This document shows, in pieces, positions 16,034-24,085 of a stretch of 64,000 nucleotides of DNA. Under the pieces are notes generated by a model. That model searched no databases, was not told where the DNA came from, and worked only from the letters and a program-made list of their open reading frames with translations. The translations under genes were made by a program, and so were the position numbers. Within the stretch, counting starts at the first letter, position 1, and the number at the start of each line of letters is the position of its first letter. Source of the stretch: an uncultured Lachnospiraceae bacterium (GTDB taxonomy: Bacteria > Bacillota > Clostridia > Lachnospirales > Lachnospiraceae). The DNA lies in assembly GCA_910579395.1 (NCBI GenBank), contig CAJTUC010000008.1:1-64000 (forward strand), in the 5' to 3' direction.

Positions 16034-16812
16034 TGCTCGATTTTGGGTGAAATTTGAATAGAGGTGTATAAGTCGGCGTAAGCAGCGGGAGACATACCTT
16101 CCATGTAATTTGGGGTATAAGCTTTCTTTACGCCGGCTTTTTTCAGGAAGTCGATGGCTTTGTTATAGGCAATGGCGGCTTCTTCTTCCGTCTGATAGAC
16201 GCCGACAGTGTAGTTTCCTTTGACATGAATCTTTGTCCTGTATAAAAGGCTGCCGTTCTGGCAGAAAGAAGAGACGCCGTGATAGGCATTTAAAATCTCG
16301 ATATTCTCATAGCGGTAATCGTTGGTATTTCCATTGATGAAGCGGTAATCTTTACCCTGTACGGCATAATTCTTGATGCCGTAACGGCTCATGATATTAA
16401 TCTGCATACCATAATCAGCAACAAAATAATGTCCTCCCCGGCAGGAAATTTTGTGATTGGAATAGTAAAACAAATCGTCCCTGTCGAAGATAAAGAAATG
16501 GGAAGGGGAAAAAAAATAATAGAAAAAGGCGGGACGTATATAAATCGGATTGGAAAAATAGAGCCCATTGTCCCTGAAATTTATCAGACAGACCCATTTT
16601 TCAAAAAGAAGAACGGAATCCGCACGGTAATTATTAATTTCCAGATTTTTATCCTGTAGGATGCGATTCGCAAGCAGATAAGCGTTATGTGCGGCTTCCA
16701 TCGTATCATAGCTGCCAAGACTGATATGTTTTGCGCGATAAGTTAAAGAAGAACGGTAATAAATTGTGCCGTTTTTCTTTTTTGCTTGATAAACACCGGG
16801 TAACTGCGGCAT
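16018..16812 (-). CDS. AP2-like/HNH-like domain protein
   Basis: A 264-residue protein. I start it at 16812 because ttggaga precedes that ATG; an ATG 14 codons upstream has no ribosome site. Two AP2-type DNA-binding modules are suggested: residues about 7-50 (RAKHISLGSYDTMEAAHNAY) and about 195-240 (NYTVGVYQTEEEAAIAYNKA). Between them, residues about 120-180 resemble an HNH homing-endonuclease core (KDYRFINGNTNDYRYENIEI), but the expected catalytic His is replaced by Tyr. This combination is known in homing endonucleases of phages and bacteria. Here the cutting site looks degenerate, so it may now be a DNA-binding protein. The assignment is by eye. Confidence 0.55.
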   Translation of the reverse strand: MPQLPGVYQAKKKNGTIYYRSSLTYRAKHISLGSYDTMEAAHNAYLLANRILQDKNLEINNYRADSVLLFEKWVCLINFRDNGLYFSNPIYIRPAFFYYFFSPSHFFIFDRDDLFYYSNHKISCRGGHYFVADYGMQINIMSRYGIKNYAVQGKDYRFINGNTNDYRYENIEILNAYHGVSSFCQNGSLLYRTKIHVKGNYTVGVYQTEEEAAIAYNKAIDFLKKAGVKKAYTPNYMEGMSPAAYADLYTSIQISPKIEHYLSE

Positions 16813-17007
16813 CGTAAATCTCCAATCTTTAGAAATATTTCTTAATATTGGCATTAGTATAACATATTTTTCCGGATTTCTGTATAAAATATTACAGATA
16901 TATTAAGGACAAAAAGAAATTTTAAGATGCGATTCTTCCAGGCGCGGAAGGCAGTTCTTACTGTAAATTGAGACAAGTTATGTATGGAAATAGGAGAGAG
17001 AAGTTAT

Positions 17008-17628
17008 ATGTATAAGAGAAGTTTAACGAAACTGCTGTTGATGAGTATGATCTTTATGACTTCGTGGATTTGTTTGAAGGAGCTCAAATTGAACCGGGTG
17101 GCGGCGACACAGGCGTTTCGGATGGAATATTTGACGGCGACACAGGAAGAGGACAAGAAGAGTTTTCTGGAAGTAGTCGCCTGTGTGGCATCCGGACAGC
17201 GGGTCGTGGATTATGAAGTACTGGAGAAGACAATGAAGTATCATTTGTCGGCGCAGGATCACGATGCCCTGCTCCGAATTGTGGAGGCGGAGGCCGGAGG
17301 TGAGGACTCAGACGGAAAACTGCTCGTGGCAAATGTCGTACTGAATCGCGTTAATAGTGAGAAATTCCCTGATACAGTGACGGAGGTGGTCATGCAGAAA
17401 GAGCAGGGAGTTGCACAATTTAGCCCAACTGTGGACGGACGTTTCCAGAATGTTACGGTCAGCCAGAGTACTTATGAGGCAGTTGAACGGGCGCTTTATG
17501 GAGAGGATATCTCGCAGGGAGCACTATATTTCTGTGCGAGGGAGAAAGCGGATTCTACGAAAGTTAAATGGTTCGATCAGAAACTGACCAAACTTTTTTC
17601 CTATGGAAATCACGAGTTTTTCATGTAA
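17008..17628 (+). CDS. SleB-type cell wall hydrolase
   Basis: A 206-residue protein with an N-terminal membrane or signal segment (KLLLMSMIFMTSWICL, residues about 6-21). A Hydrolase_2/SleB catalytic domain follows (residues about 90-205), with LLRIVEAEAGGEDSDGKLLV containing the conserved Glu, then VANVVLNRV and the end KLFSYGNHEFF. Such enzymes are lytic transglycosylases; SleB acts in germination and CwlJ-like relatives in spore or vegetative wall turnover. No peptidoglycan-binding domain is present. The start at 17008 follows taggagagag; an ATG at 16984 is also in frame. Confidence 0.82.
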   Translation: MYKRSLTKLLLMSMIFMTSWICLKELKLNRVAATQAFRMEYLTATQEEDKKSFLEVVACVASGQRVVDYEVLEKTMKYHLSAQDHDALLRIVEAEAGGEDSDGKLLVANVVLNRVNSEKFPDTVTEVVMQKEQGVAQFSPTVDGRFQNVTVSQSTYEAVERALYGEDISQGALYFCAREKADSTKVKWFDQKLTKLFSYGNHEFFM

Positions 17629-17635
17629 ATCTGGA

Positions 17636-17664
17636 TTGCCATAGTTAAAAGGTGGTGCTATAAT
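17636..17664 (+). promoter_or_regulatory. Promoter of the three-gene membrane operon
   Basis: TTGCCA (17636-17641), 17-base spacer, TATAAT (17659-17664). It lies eight bases after the SleB-like gene and about 60 bases before the next start, with ggaaggagat as ribosome site. Confidence 0.75.
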
Positions 17665-17722
17665 TAATTTATGCGCGTAAATGTGCAGAATATTTATATG
17701 GGGTGGAAGGAGATACATAGCG

Positions 17723-18310
17723 ATGAAAGAAGAAACTACAAAATTTAAGAAATATGGAGGATTTTTTTGGGCATTATTGCTGGGAATTGGTTTTGGTGTG
17801 CCTTTTCTCATTTCATTGATCATGTGCCTGTTTTCCAAAGGACCGTTCCGGGTGGATGTTTTTCTCGCAATGGGCCTTGTATTTGCATTTTTTGCATGGA
17901 TCATCCTGCTCATGATGATCGGCTATGGAAGCCTTACAAAGATTTTTGTAAACCGCACTGCGGACAAAATAGAAGAACTGCCGTACTGTTTTAACAGCTC
18001 TTTCTCAAGCAGAGGGGGCATTCTGTATATCGATGTGGAAGGCGGTATGATTGGATATATCTCAGCTTACAATCCGTTGGAAATTCAAGTATTCAGCGCA
18101 TCCAGAATCGAGAAGCCGCAGACCATTGCATCGACAATGTCAGGTGTTCGTTTCGTATTCTATCTGGACGGAAAGAAAATGACGGTCTGGACGCTTATCA
18201 GTAATCGGATGGTCAATCTCAAATCCGGCATGGGCGCGGAAGCGGTATCGAAAGCGGATGCTTTTGTTGAACTCTTGTCAGCAGCCAAAAGAAATGCGGA
18301 GGCCAGATAA
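17723..18310 (+). CDS. Two-TM membrane protein, unknown
   Basis: A 195-residue protein starting at 17723 behind ggaaggagat. Transmembrane segments are at about residues 14-37 (FFWALLLGIGFGVPFLISLI) and 48-70 (MGLVFAFFAWIILLMMIGYG). The rest is a soluble domain with a beta-rich pattern (RGGILYIDVEGGMIGYISAY). No family is recognised. It is the first gene of a probable operon; the next gene starts two bases after its stop. Confidence 0.55.
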   Translation: MKEETTKFKKYGGFFWALLLGIGFGVPFLISLIMCLFSKGPFRVDVFLAMGLVFAFFAWIILLMMIGYGSLTKIFVNRTADKIEELPYCFNSSFSSRGGILYIDVEGGMIGYISAYNPLEIQVFSASRIEKPQTIASTMSGVRFVFYLDGKKMTVWTLISNRMVNLKSGMGAEAVSKADAFVELLSAAKRNAEAR

Positions 18311-18312
18311 AG

Positions 18313-18780
18313 ATGGCCAATCTGTCATATTATCTGCCGATACTCATTATCGTAGTCGTTATCGGCGTGGTGTTGGTATTTGGCATTTATTTTCTCCGGG
18401 AATATCTCCGAATACGAAAAAATGGTTCTACCTGTATATATTGTAAAGCGGAGGCGGCCAAAGAGTCGCCGCGTACTTATTTGTTTCTGCTTCCCATTTC
18501 TTTCGGAGATACTTATGATAATGCGGAAAAATATCTGCTCTCACATATGGTTCCGATTATGGGAAGAGAACAGATACCGACCGGCCGTCGTGCCTGTAAA
18601 ATAGAAGTTCACCTCTGCTCCAAGTGTAATAAAAGGCAGGTAGTCATCGAAGATTTTCTTTTGGTACGGGGTGAGGATTATATGAAAGAATATTATAAAT
18701 TTTCTTATGAAAAATTCCATCCCCTGCTGGAAAGGTGGGAGGAAATGGAAGGAAGGACAGATTCGGGATACCGGATGTGA
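18313..18780 (+). CDS. Membrane protein with CxxC pairs, unknown
   Basis: A 155-residue protein with one N-terminal transmembrane helix (residues 6-30, YLPILIIVVVIGVVLVFGIY). Two Cys pairs follow, CIYC (residues 41-44) and CSKC (near 101-104), which could bind zinc. The spacing suggests a zinc ribbon facing the cytoplasm. The family is unrecognised. It starts two bases after the preceding gene's stop (tight operon) and the next gene starts 14 bases later. Confidence 0.55.
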   Translation: MANLSYYLPILIIVVVIGVVLVFGIYFLREYLRIRKNGSTCIYCKAEAAKESPRTYLFLLPISFGDTYDNAEKYLLSHMVPIMGREQIPTGRRACKIEVHLCSKCNKRQVVIEDFLLVRGEDYMKEYYKFSYEKFHPLLERWEEMEGRTDSGYRM

Positions 18781-18793
18781 AAAGAGAGGCATT

Positions 18794-19525
18794 ATGAAGA
18801 AAAAAGTTACAAAATTTTTGGAATTTGTTGTAGTGATTTTTTCTCTGGCAATAGGTGTTCTGGCAGCAAGGAAGTTTCCGTTTGAATCTATGCTGCGGGG
18901 AAAAGAAGAGCCGGTCACGCTGGCGATGACCGAAGATGGGCTGCAGGAAGATTTTGTCGGATTGCCGGCGGCCGATGATATTCCGCGGATTGAGGATGCC
19001 GAAAGCTGGGAGGATACATGGCAGACGAGTTGTGTGACAGTCGAACCGGTGGAAATCATATCGACGGGAGTCGGTGCGCGTCATCCGTGGGTTGATGCCT
19101 ATACGAGAACAAGAAGGGGCGGTCAGAGATATCGTCCCGATGTTTCCGATATGGCGTTTGATGTGCTGGATGAATATGGAGAATATTTTTTGCTCCAACT
19201 GCCTGACAAGTCATATATTCTTGCACAGATTTCTACCGATGATGCAAGAGCATTGAAAGCGGGTAAGAAGGTGGTGCTTCCGATTGGGAAAAAGACGGGG
19301 GTTTATCAACAGGCACTTAAAGATATGGATGAGCTTTGCCAGAAGTATGATGTGAATACGGACGGCGTATTTTACTGTATCAATGATAAATGGAATGAAG
19401 AGCACGAATTTCTCGTTCAAGTGCTGCGCATCGGCAGCGTTTTTCTGATCGCGCTTGTACTCGGCAGTATTCTGATCACGATTGTTGATAAAGTGATGAA
19501 GCAAAAGGATGAAAAAGAGGAATAA
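18794..19525 (+). CDS. Membrane protein with N- and C-terminal anchors, unknown
   Basis: A 243-residue protein starting at 18794 behind aaagagagg. Hydrophobic segments are at residues 6-24 (TKFLEFVVVIFSLAIGVLAA) and near the C-terminus (SVFLIALVLGSILITIVD). Between them is an acidic then mixed domain (DEYGEYFLLQLPDKSYILAQ), probably extracellular. No family is recognised. It is the third gene of the operon and ends about 30 bases before threonine synthase. Confidence 0.55.
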   Translation: MKKKVTKFLEFVVVIFSLAIGVLAARKFPFESMLRGKEEPVTLAMTEDGLQEDFVGLPAADDIPRIEDAESWEDTWQTSCVTVEPVEIISTGVGARHPWVDAYTRTRRGGQRYRPDVSDMAFDVLDEYGEYFLLQLPDKSYILAQISTDDARALKAGKKVVLPIGKKTGVYQQALKDMDELCQKYDVNTDGVFYCINDKWNEEHEFLVQVLRIGSVFLIALVLGSILITIVDKVMKQKDEKEE

Positions 19526-19555
19526 AAGACCGGAACTGCAGGTTGAGAGAAAGGC

Positions 19556-21058
19556 ATGGTTATTAAAATGGAAGTTTTATACAAAAGTACGAGAAATGAT
19601 GAAAAGAAAGTACTGGCTTCGCAGGCCATTTTGAAGGGGCTGTCCGAGGACGGCGGGCTGTTTGTCCCGGAGCATATTCCTGCTCTGGATAAGCCTTTCA
19701 AAGAGATGGCCGATATGAGTTATCAGGAAATCGCCTATGAAGTCATGAAGCTGTTTCTGACCGATTTTACGGAAGAAGAATTAAAAAGCTGTATTAACAA
19801 AGCCTATGATTCCAAGTTCGATACAGAGGAGATTGCGCCGTTAGCGGAAGCGGATAACGCATATTATCTGGAGTTGTTCCATGGTGCAACGATTGCGTTC
19901 AAGGATATGGCATTATCCATCCTGCCACATTTGATGATCACGGCAGCGAAGAAAAATCATGTAAAAGAGGAAATTGTTATTTTAACGGCTACCTCAGGGG
20001 ATACAGGAAAGGCGGCGCTTGCCGGTTTTGCTGATGTTGAGGGAACGAAGATTATTGTCTTTTATCCGAAGAACGGTGTCAGCCCGATTCAGGAAAAGCA
20101 GATGGTGACCCAAAAAGGGAACAATACTTTTGTTATTGGAATTCATGGTAACTTTGATGATGCCCAGACCGGTGTTAAAAATATTTTTTCCGATAAGGAA
20201 CTGGAACAGACGATGCTTCAGAAAGGTTATCGTTTTTCGTCCGCCAATTCTATTAATATCGGGCGTCTCGTACCGCAGATCGTGTATTATGTATATGCTT
20301 ATGCAAAATTGCAGCAGAATGGAAAAATAGCGGATGGAGAAGAAATGAATGTTGTCGTTCCGACCGGGAATTTTGGCAATATTCTTGCTGCCTTTTATGC
20401 AAAAAATATGGGTGTACCGATTGCAAAACTGATTTGTGCATCCAATGAAAATAAAGTATTGTATGATTTCTTCCGTACCGGAAGTTATGACCGGAACCGG
20501 GAATTCATGCTGACCAGTTCTCCTTCCATGGATATTCTGATTTCTAGCAATCTGGAACGTCTGATCTATCGAATTGCCGGAAACGATGCGGAGAAGAATG
20601 CGGAGTTTATGACGGCTTTATCGCAGACCGGGCAATATCGGATCACGAAGGAAATGAGCGGTCAGCTGGCGGACTTTTATGGAAATTATGCGAGTGAGCA
20701 GGAGACAGCGGCCAGAATCAAAGAATTGTATGAGAAAACAGGATATGTGATAGATACACATACGGCAGTGGCGAGTGCGGTCTGCCAGAAATATAGGGAA
20801 GAGACAGGAGATACGAGAAAGACGGTCATTGCATCGACTGCGAGTCCGTTCAAATTTACGAGAAGCGTTATGAACGCAATCGATTCCAAATACGACAGTA
20901 TGACGGATTTTGAACTGGTCGATGAACTTTCCAGGCTGGCAAATGTAAAAGTGCCAAATGCGATTGAGGAAATCAGGACAGCGCCGGTTGTACATGATAC
21001 GGTCTGCGAAAAGGAAGAAATGAAGCAAACAGTGGAAAAGATTCTTGGCGTTTTGTAA
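19556..21058 (+). CDS. thrC: Threonine synthase
   Basis: A PLP-dependent enzyme converting O-phosphohomoserine to threonine, about 496-500 residues, normal for the long bacterial form. The PLP Lys lies in HGATIAFKDMALS (near residue 113). The phosphate-binding loop is TATSGDTGKAALAGF (near 150) and the N-terminus EVLYKSTRNDEKKV fits the family. The start may be ATG 19556 or, more likely from family alignment, ATG 19568 (MEVLYKS). The 29 bases at 19538-19566 are identical to those before the GH25 gene. No other threonine-pathway gene is adjacent. Confidence 0.95.
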   Translation: MVIKMEVLYKSTRNDEKKVLASQAILKGLSEDGGLFVPEHIPALDKPFKEMADMSYQEIAYEVMKLFLTDFTEEELKSCINKAYDSKFDTEEIAPLAEADNAYYLELFHGATIAFKDMALSILPHLMITAAKKNHVKEEIVILTATSGDTGKAALAGFADVEGTKIIVFYPKNGVSPIQEKQMVTQKGNNTFVIGIHGNFDDAQTGVKNIFSDKELEQTMLQKGYRFSSANSINIGRLVPQIVYYVYAYAKLQQNGKIADGEEMNVVVPTGNFGNILAAFYAKNMGVPIAKLICASNENKVLYDFFRTGSYDRNREFMLTSSPSMDILISSNLERLIYRIAGNDAEKNAEFMTALSQTGQYRITKEMSGQLADFYGNYASEQETAARIKELYEKTGYVIDTHTAVASAVCQKYREETGDTRKTVIASTASPFKFTRSVMNAIDSKYDSMTDFELVDELSRLANVKVPNAIEEIRTAPVVHDTVCEKEEMKQTVEKILGVL

Positions 21059-21092
21059 ACGACTATTTAACGGATAAGGAGAAGAAAGAGCA

Positions 21093-21440
21093 GTGTACAG
21101 TTTTATTGATATATTATGTATCATTGGTGGTGGATATCTGGTATATGCCGGAATTGTCATGAAAACACAGGGAAAGATTGTCAATAACGTTGTTATGAAT
21201 AAAGGGTCGGATGAAAGCGCACTGCGCGATAAGGACGGATTTATTCAGTATTTATACTTAAAGCTGATCATTATCGGCGTGGTCGTTATGCTGGCCGGAG
21301 CCGCAAATATCGTGAATGATTTGACGATGCAGTCGGCTATTCTGGCGACGGTCTTAAATTGTGCCTTTGCAGTGGCAATTATAGTCTATGCGGTATTTAT
21401 CAATAAGGCGTTGAAGAAGTTCTTGAAATATCCTAGGTAA
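21093..21440 (+). CDS. Small membrane protein, unknown
   Basis: A 115-residue protein with a GTG start at 21093 behind aaggagaag. Hydrophobic segments are at residues 3-20, 50-68 (LIIIGVVVMLAGAANIVND) and 78-97. The family is not recognised. A paired-hairpin element abuts its stop codon and ends in a terminator. Confidence 0.55.
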   Translation: MYSFIDILCIIGGGYLVYAGIVMKTQGKIVNNVVMNKGSDESALRDKDGFIQYLYLKLIIIGVVVMLAGAANIVNDLTMQSAILATVLNCAFAVAIIVYAVFINKALKKFLKYPR

Positions 21441-21443
21441 TGA

Positions 21444-21526
21444 AGATTTTCTAAGGCGCTAAATACCGCCTAAGAAAATCTAAGTCATTCCCGGCAGAAT
21501 GTCTCTAACGAGCCATTCTGCTTTTT
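21444..21526 (+). terminator. Paired-hairpin element ending in a terminator
   Basis: Hairpin A pairs agattttc...ggcg (21446-21458 region) with cgcc...gaaaatct (to 21481), 14 of 15 positions. Hairpin B pairs gcagaatg (21494) with cattctgc (to 21521) and is followed by tttttcattttt. It lies between convergent genes and should stop transcription of the small membrane gene. Hairpin B is nearly identical to the one at 23359-23385. Confidence 0.75.
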
Positions 21527-21559
21527 CATTTTTCTGCTTTTTTGATGTTTTTTGTATTT

Positions 21560-22933
21560 TTAGCGTTTCTCCATCGGGATGTAGTCCCGGTCTTCGCCGA
21601 TTGGCTTGTAAGCGGGACGGATGATCTTGCCGTTATTTGCGAGCTCTTCCATTCGGTGTGCGCTCCATCCGGCAATTCTGGCAATCGCAAAGATTGGTGT
21701 ATATAATTCCATTGGAAGGTTCAGCATGTGATAAACAAAACCGGAGTAGAAGTCTACATTGATGCTGACGCCCTTATAAATCTGACGCTCTTTGGCAATG
21801 ACTTCCGGAGCCAAACGTTCCACCATGGAATAGAGTGCAAATTCTTCCTGAAGTCCTTTTTCTTCAGAGAGCTTTTCGACAAAGGATTTGAAAATCACGG
21901 CTCTCGGATCCGACTTGGAATATACGGCGTGTCCGACACCGTATATGAGTCCTGCATGGTCAAATGCATCTTTATGCAGCAGTTTGGCGAGATAATCGCT
22001 GACCTGTTCTTCGTCGGTCCAATCTGATACCTGATGCTTCATATCGTCAAACATTTGTACGACCTTGATGTTTGCACCGCCGTGTCTCGGCCCTTTTAAG
22101 GAACCGATTGCTGCTGCGATAACCGAATAAGTATCGGTCAGAGAAGAGGTAACGACGTGCGTCGTGAAGGAAGAATTGTTACCGCCGCCGTGTTCCATAT
22201 GAAGAACCAGTGCGATATCGAGAATTTTTGCTTCCAATGGCGTATATTTGCTGTCAGGACGGAGAATATGTAAAATATTTTCTGCTGTCGATAATTCGGC
22301 AATGGGCTGGTGTATAAATAGGCTTTTTCCATCGTGATAATGGCTGTATGCCTGATACCCGTAGATGGAGAGCAGAGGAAAGAGACTGATCAGCTGTAGG
22401 CACTGTCTGAGTACATTGGGGAGAGATGTATCATCTGCCCTGTCGTCGTAAGAGTACAGCGTCAATACACTCCTTGCTAAAGTATTCATCATATCATTGC
22501 TCGGCGCTTTCATAATGATATCGCGTACGAAGCTGGTAGGAAGAGAACGATAACCGGCCAGAAGCGATTTGAACATTTCCAGTTCTTTTGCATTTGGAAG
22601 TTTGTCAAAAAGTAATAAATAGGTTGCTTCTTCATAGCCAAAATTGCTGTTTTTATCAAAACCATTCACGAGGTCTTTGACATCATATCCTCTGTAAAAA
22701 AGCCGCCCGTGGGTGGGAACCTGAACACCATCTACAATCTTGTTTGCACGAACATCAGAGATATGCGTCAGTCCTGCCAAAACGCCCTTTCCGTTCAGAT
22801 CACGCAGTCCGCGCTTGACATCATATTTGGTGAATAATTCCGTATCAATGATATCTGCCTCTCTACTCATATTTGCGAGACGAAATATTTCAGGTGTAAT
22901 TTCCGAATAGCTGTTATGGTCCATGGTATACAT
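21560..22933 (-). CDS. gltA: Citrate/2-methylcitrate synthase
   Basis: A 457-residue citrate synthase-family enzyme, condensing oxaloacetate (or propionyl-CoA-type substrates in relatives) with acetyl-CoA. Catalytic landmarks on the protein include LHMEHGGGNNSSF (near 250), GPRHGGANIKVV (near 287) and YGVGHAVYSKSDPRA (near 336). The N-terminus (ITPEIFRLANMS, then RGLRDLNGKGVLAGLTHIS) is the form seen in gut Clostridia. The start at 22933 follows aaaggagg. The upstream leader contains a 64-bp tandem repeat. It is a single gene, with pckA elsewhere in the window as the other C4 enzyme. Confidence 0.93.
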   Translation of the reverse strand: MYTMDHNSYSEITPEIFRLANMSREADIIDTELFTKYDVKRGLRDLNGKGVLAGLTHISDVRANKIVDGVQVPTHGRLFYRGYDVKDLVNGFDKNSNFGYEEATYLLLFDKLPNAKELEMFKSLLAGYRSLPTSFVRDIIMKAPSNDMMNTLARSVLTLYSYDDRADDTSLPNVLRQCLQLISLFPLLSIYGYQAYSHYHDGKSLFIHQPIAELSTAENILHILRPDSKYTPLEAKILDIALVLHMEHGGGNNSSFTTHVVTSSLTDTYSVIAAAIGSLKGPRHGGANIKVVQMFDDMKHQVSDWTDEEQVSDYLAKLLHKDAFDHAGLIYGVGHAVYSKSDPRAVIFKSFVEKLSEEKGLQEEFALYSMVERLAPEVIAKERQIYKGVSINVDFYSGFVYHMLNLPMELYTPIFAIARIAGWSAHRMEELANNGKIIRPAYKPIGEDRDYIPMEKR

Positions 22934-22975
22934 GAGATAGGCCTCCTTTCAAAAGTGGTGAATTGTGACATGATA

Positions 22976-23134
22976 GACATAAGTCATCAGATAATACCCT
23001 GAACTGGATATTTATGCAAGAATCACCTGTGATTCCTGTGACGTAAGTTGTCAGACAATATCTCATATCGGATATTTATGCAAGAATCGGCAGCGATTCT
23101 TGCGACGTAAGTCGCCAGACTTACGTTTATTATA
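22976..23134 (-). repeat. Leader of citrate synthase with 64-bp tandem repeats
   Basis: Unit 1 is 22976-23039, unit 2 is 23040-23103, and a partial third is 23104-23120; units 1 and 2 are both exactly 64 bases. Each holds ggatatttatgcaagaatc followed by an inverted gattc, which makes a small hairpin (perfect in unit 2: gcaagaatc/gattcttgc). The third copy extends into acgtaagtc/gacttacgt. On the minus strand an extended -10 (TGCTATAAT; hexamer at 23134-23129) lies just outside, so the repeats would form the mRNA leader. Confidence 0.65.
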
Positions 23135-23209
23135 GCATAAAAATTCATCTAAAAAAATAATGTTTGAAAATTTTAGAAAGTTTTAACATATTACACAATT
23201 TGAATGGTG

Positions 23210-23238
23210 TTGCGAAGGTTGGAAAAAGGTATTAAAAT
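23210..23238 (+). promoter_or_regulatory. Promoter of deoC
   Basis: TTGCGA (23210-23215), 17-base spacer, TAAAAT (23233-23238). It is followed at once by the duplicated hairpin element. Confidence 0.65.
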
Positions 23239-23239
23239 A

Positions 23240-23386
23240 GGGGATGAAGATTTTCTAACACACCAGAGAACGGTGCATAAGAAAATCTAAGTCATCCCCG
23301 GATGAAGATTTTCTAACACATCAGAGAACGGCATATAAGAAAATCTAAGTTATCCCCTGCAGAATGTCTCGGTGAGTCATTCTGCC
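23240..23386 (+). repeat. Duplicated paired-hairpin element in the deoC leader
   Basis: Two tandem copies (about 59 bp apart) of a long hairpin: ggggatga and agattttct pair with agaaaatct and tcatcccc (23240-23299), repeated at 23300-23356. They are followed by hairpin B, gcagaatgtctc/gagtcattctgc (23359-23385). There is no T-run. The transcript from the promoter at 23210 would begin with this structure. Confidence 0.65.
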
Positions 23387-23412
23387 ATAGTTGTATAAAG
23401 AAAGATGAGGAT

Positions 23413-24078
23413 ATGATTATGAATAAGCAGGAAATATTGAAACATGTGGACCATACGCAGCTGAAGGCATTTGCGGCATGGGAGGACATTGTCGAGTTGT
23501 GTGATGACGCAATCTTATATCAGACGGCTTCTGTCTGTGTGCCGCCTTCCTATGTAAAACGGATTCATGATACATATGGCGATGAAATAAAAATCTGCAC
23601 CGTGATCGGTTTCCCGCTCGGCTATCATGCGACGGCAGTTAAAGTGGCGGAAACAGCGCAGGCGGTACAGGATGGCGCGGATGAGATTGATATGGTGATT
23701 AATATCGGTGATGTCAAGAGCAGGCTTTACGATAAAGTGGAAGCGGAAATTTGTGCGGTCAAAGAGGCTTGTAACGGCCGGCTTCTGAAAGTGATCATCG
23801 AAACCTGTTATCTGACAGAGGAAGAAAAGATTGCAATGTGCCGCGCGGTAACGAATGCAAAGGCGGACTATATCAAGACTTCTACCGGGTTTGGCACAGG
23901 CGGCGCAACGCTTGAAGATGTCCGCCTTATGAAACAGTACATCGGCCCGGATGTGAAGATCAAAGCGGCGGGCGGGATTTCCACGATGGAAGAAATGGAG
24001 GCTTTTTTGGAAGCAGGATGTTCCAGGATTGGTACATCCAAAGCAGTCGGCCTTGTAAAACAGGAAATGGAGGGTTAG
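23413..24078 (+). CDS. deoC: Deoxyribose-phosphate aldolase
   Basis: A 221-residue class I aldolase cleaving 2-deoxyribose-5-phosphate to glyceraldehyde-3-phosphate and acetaldehyde in nucleoside catabolism. The Schiff-base Lys lies in DYIKTSTGFG (near residue 154); the second active-site Lys is in VKIKAAGGIST (near 182). ADEIDMVINIG is also diagnostic. Start 23413 or 23419 (both ATG) follows agatgagg. The next gene begins seven bases after its stop, so the two may be co-transcribed, although their functions are not obviously linked. Confidence 0.95.
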   Translation: MIMNKQEILKHVDHTQLKAFAAWEDIVELCDDAILYQTASVCVPPSYVKRIHDTYGDEIKICTVIGFPLGYHATAVKVAETAQAVQDGADEIDMVINIGDVKSRLYDKVEAEICAVKEACNGRLLKVIIETCYLTEEEKIAMCRAVTNAKADYIKTSTGFGTGGATLEDVRLMKQYIGPDVKIKAAGGISTMEEMEAFLEAGCSRIGTSKAVGLVKQEMEG

Positions 24079-24085
24079 GATTACG

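Noticed and set aside
22976..23120. Possible CRISPR array
   Set aside because: The 64-bp units are contiguous, only 2.3 copies, and have no spacer pattern or cas genes.
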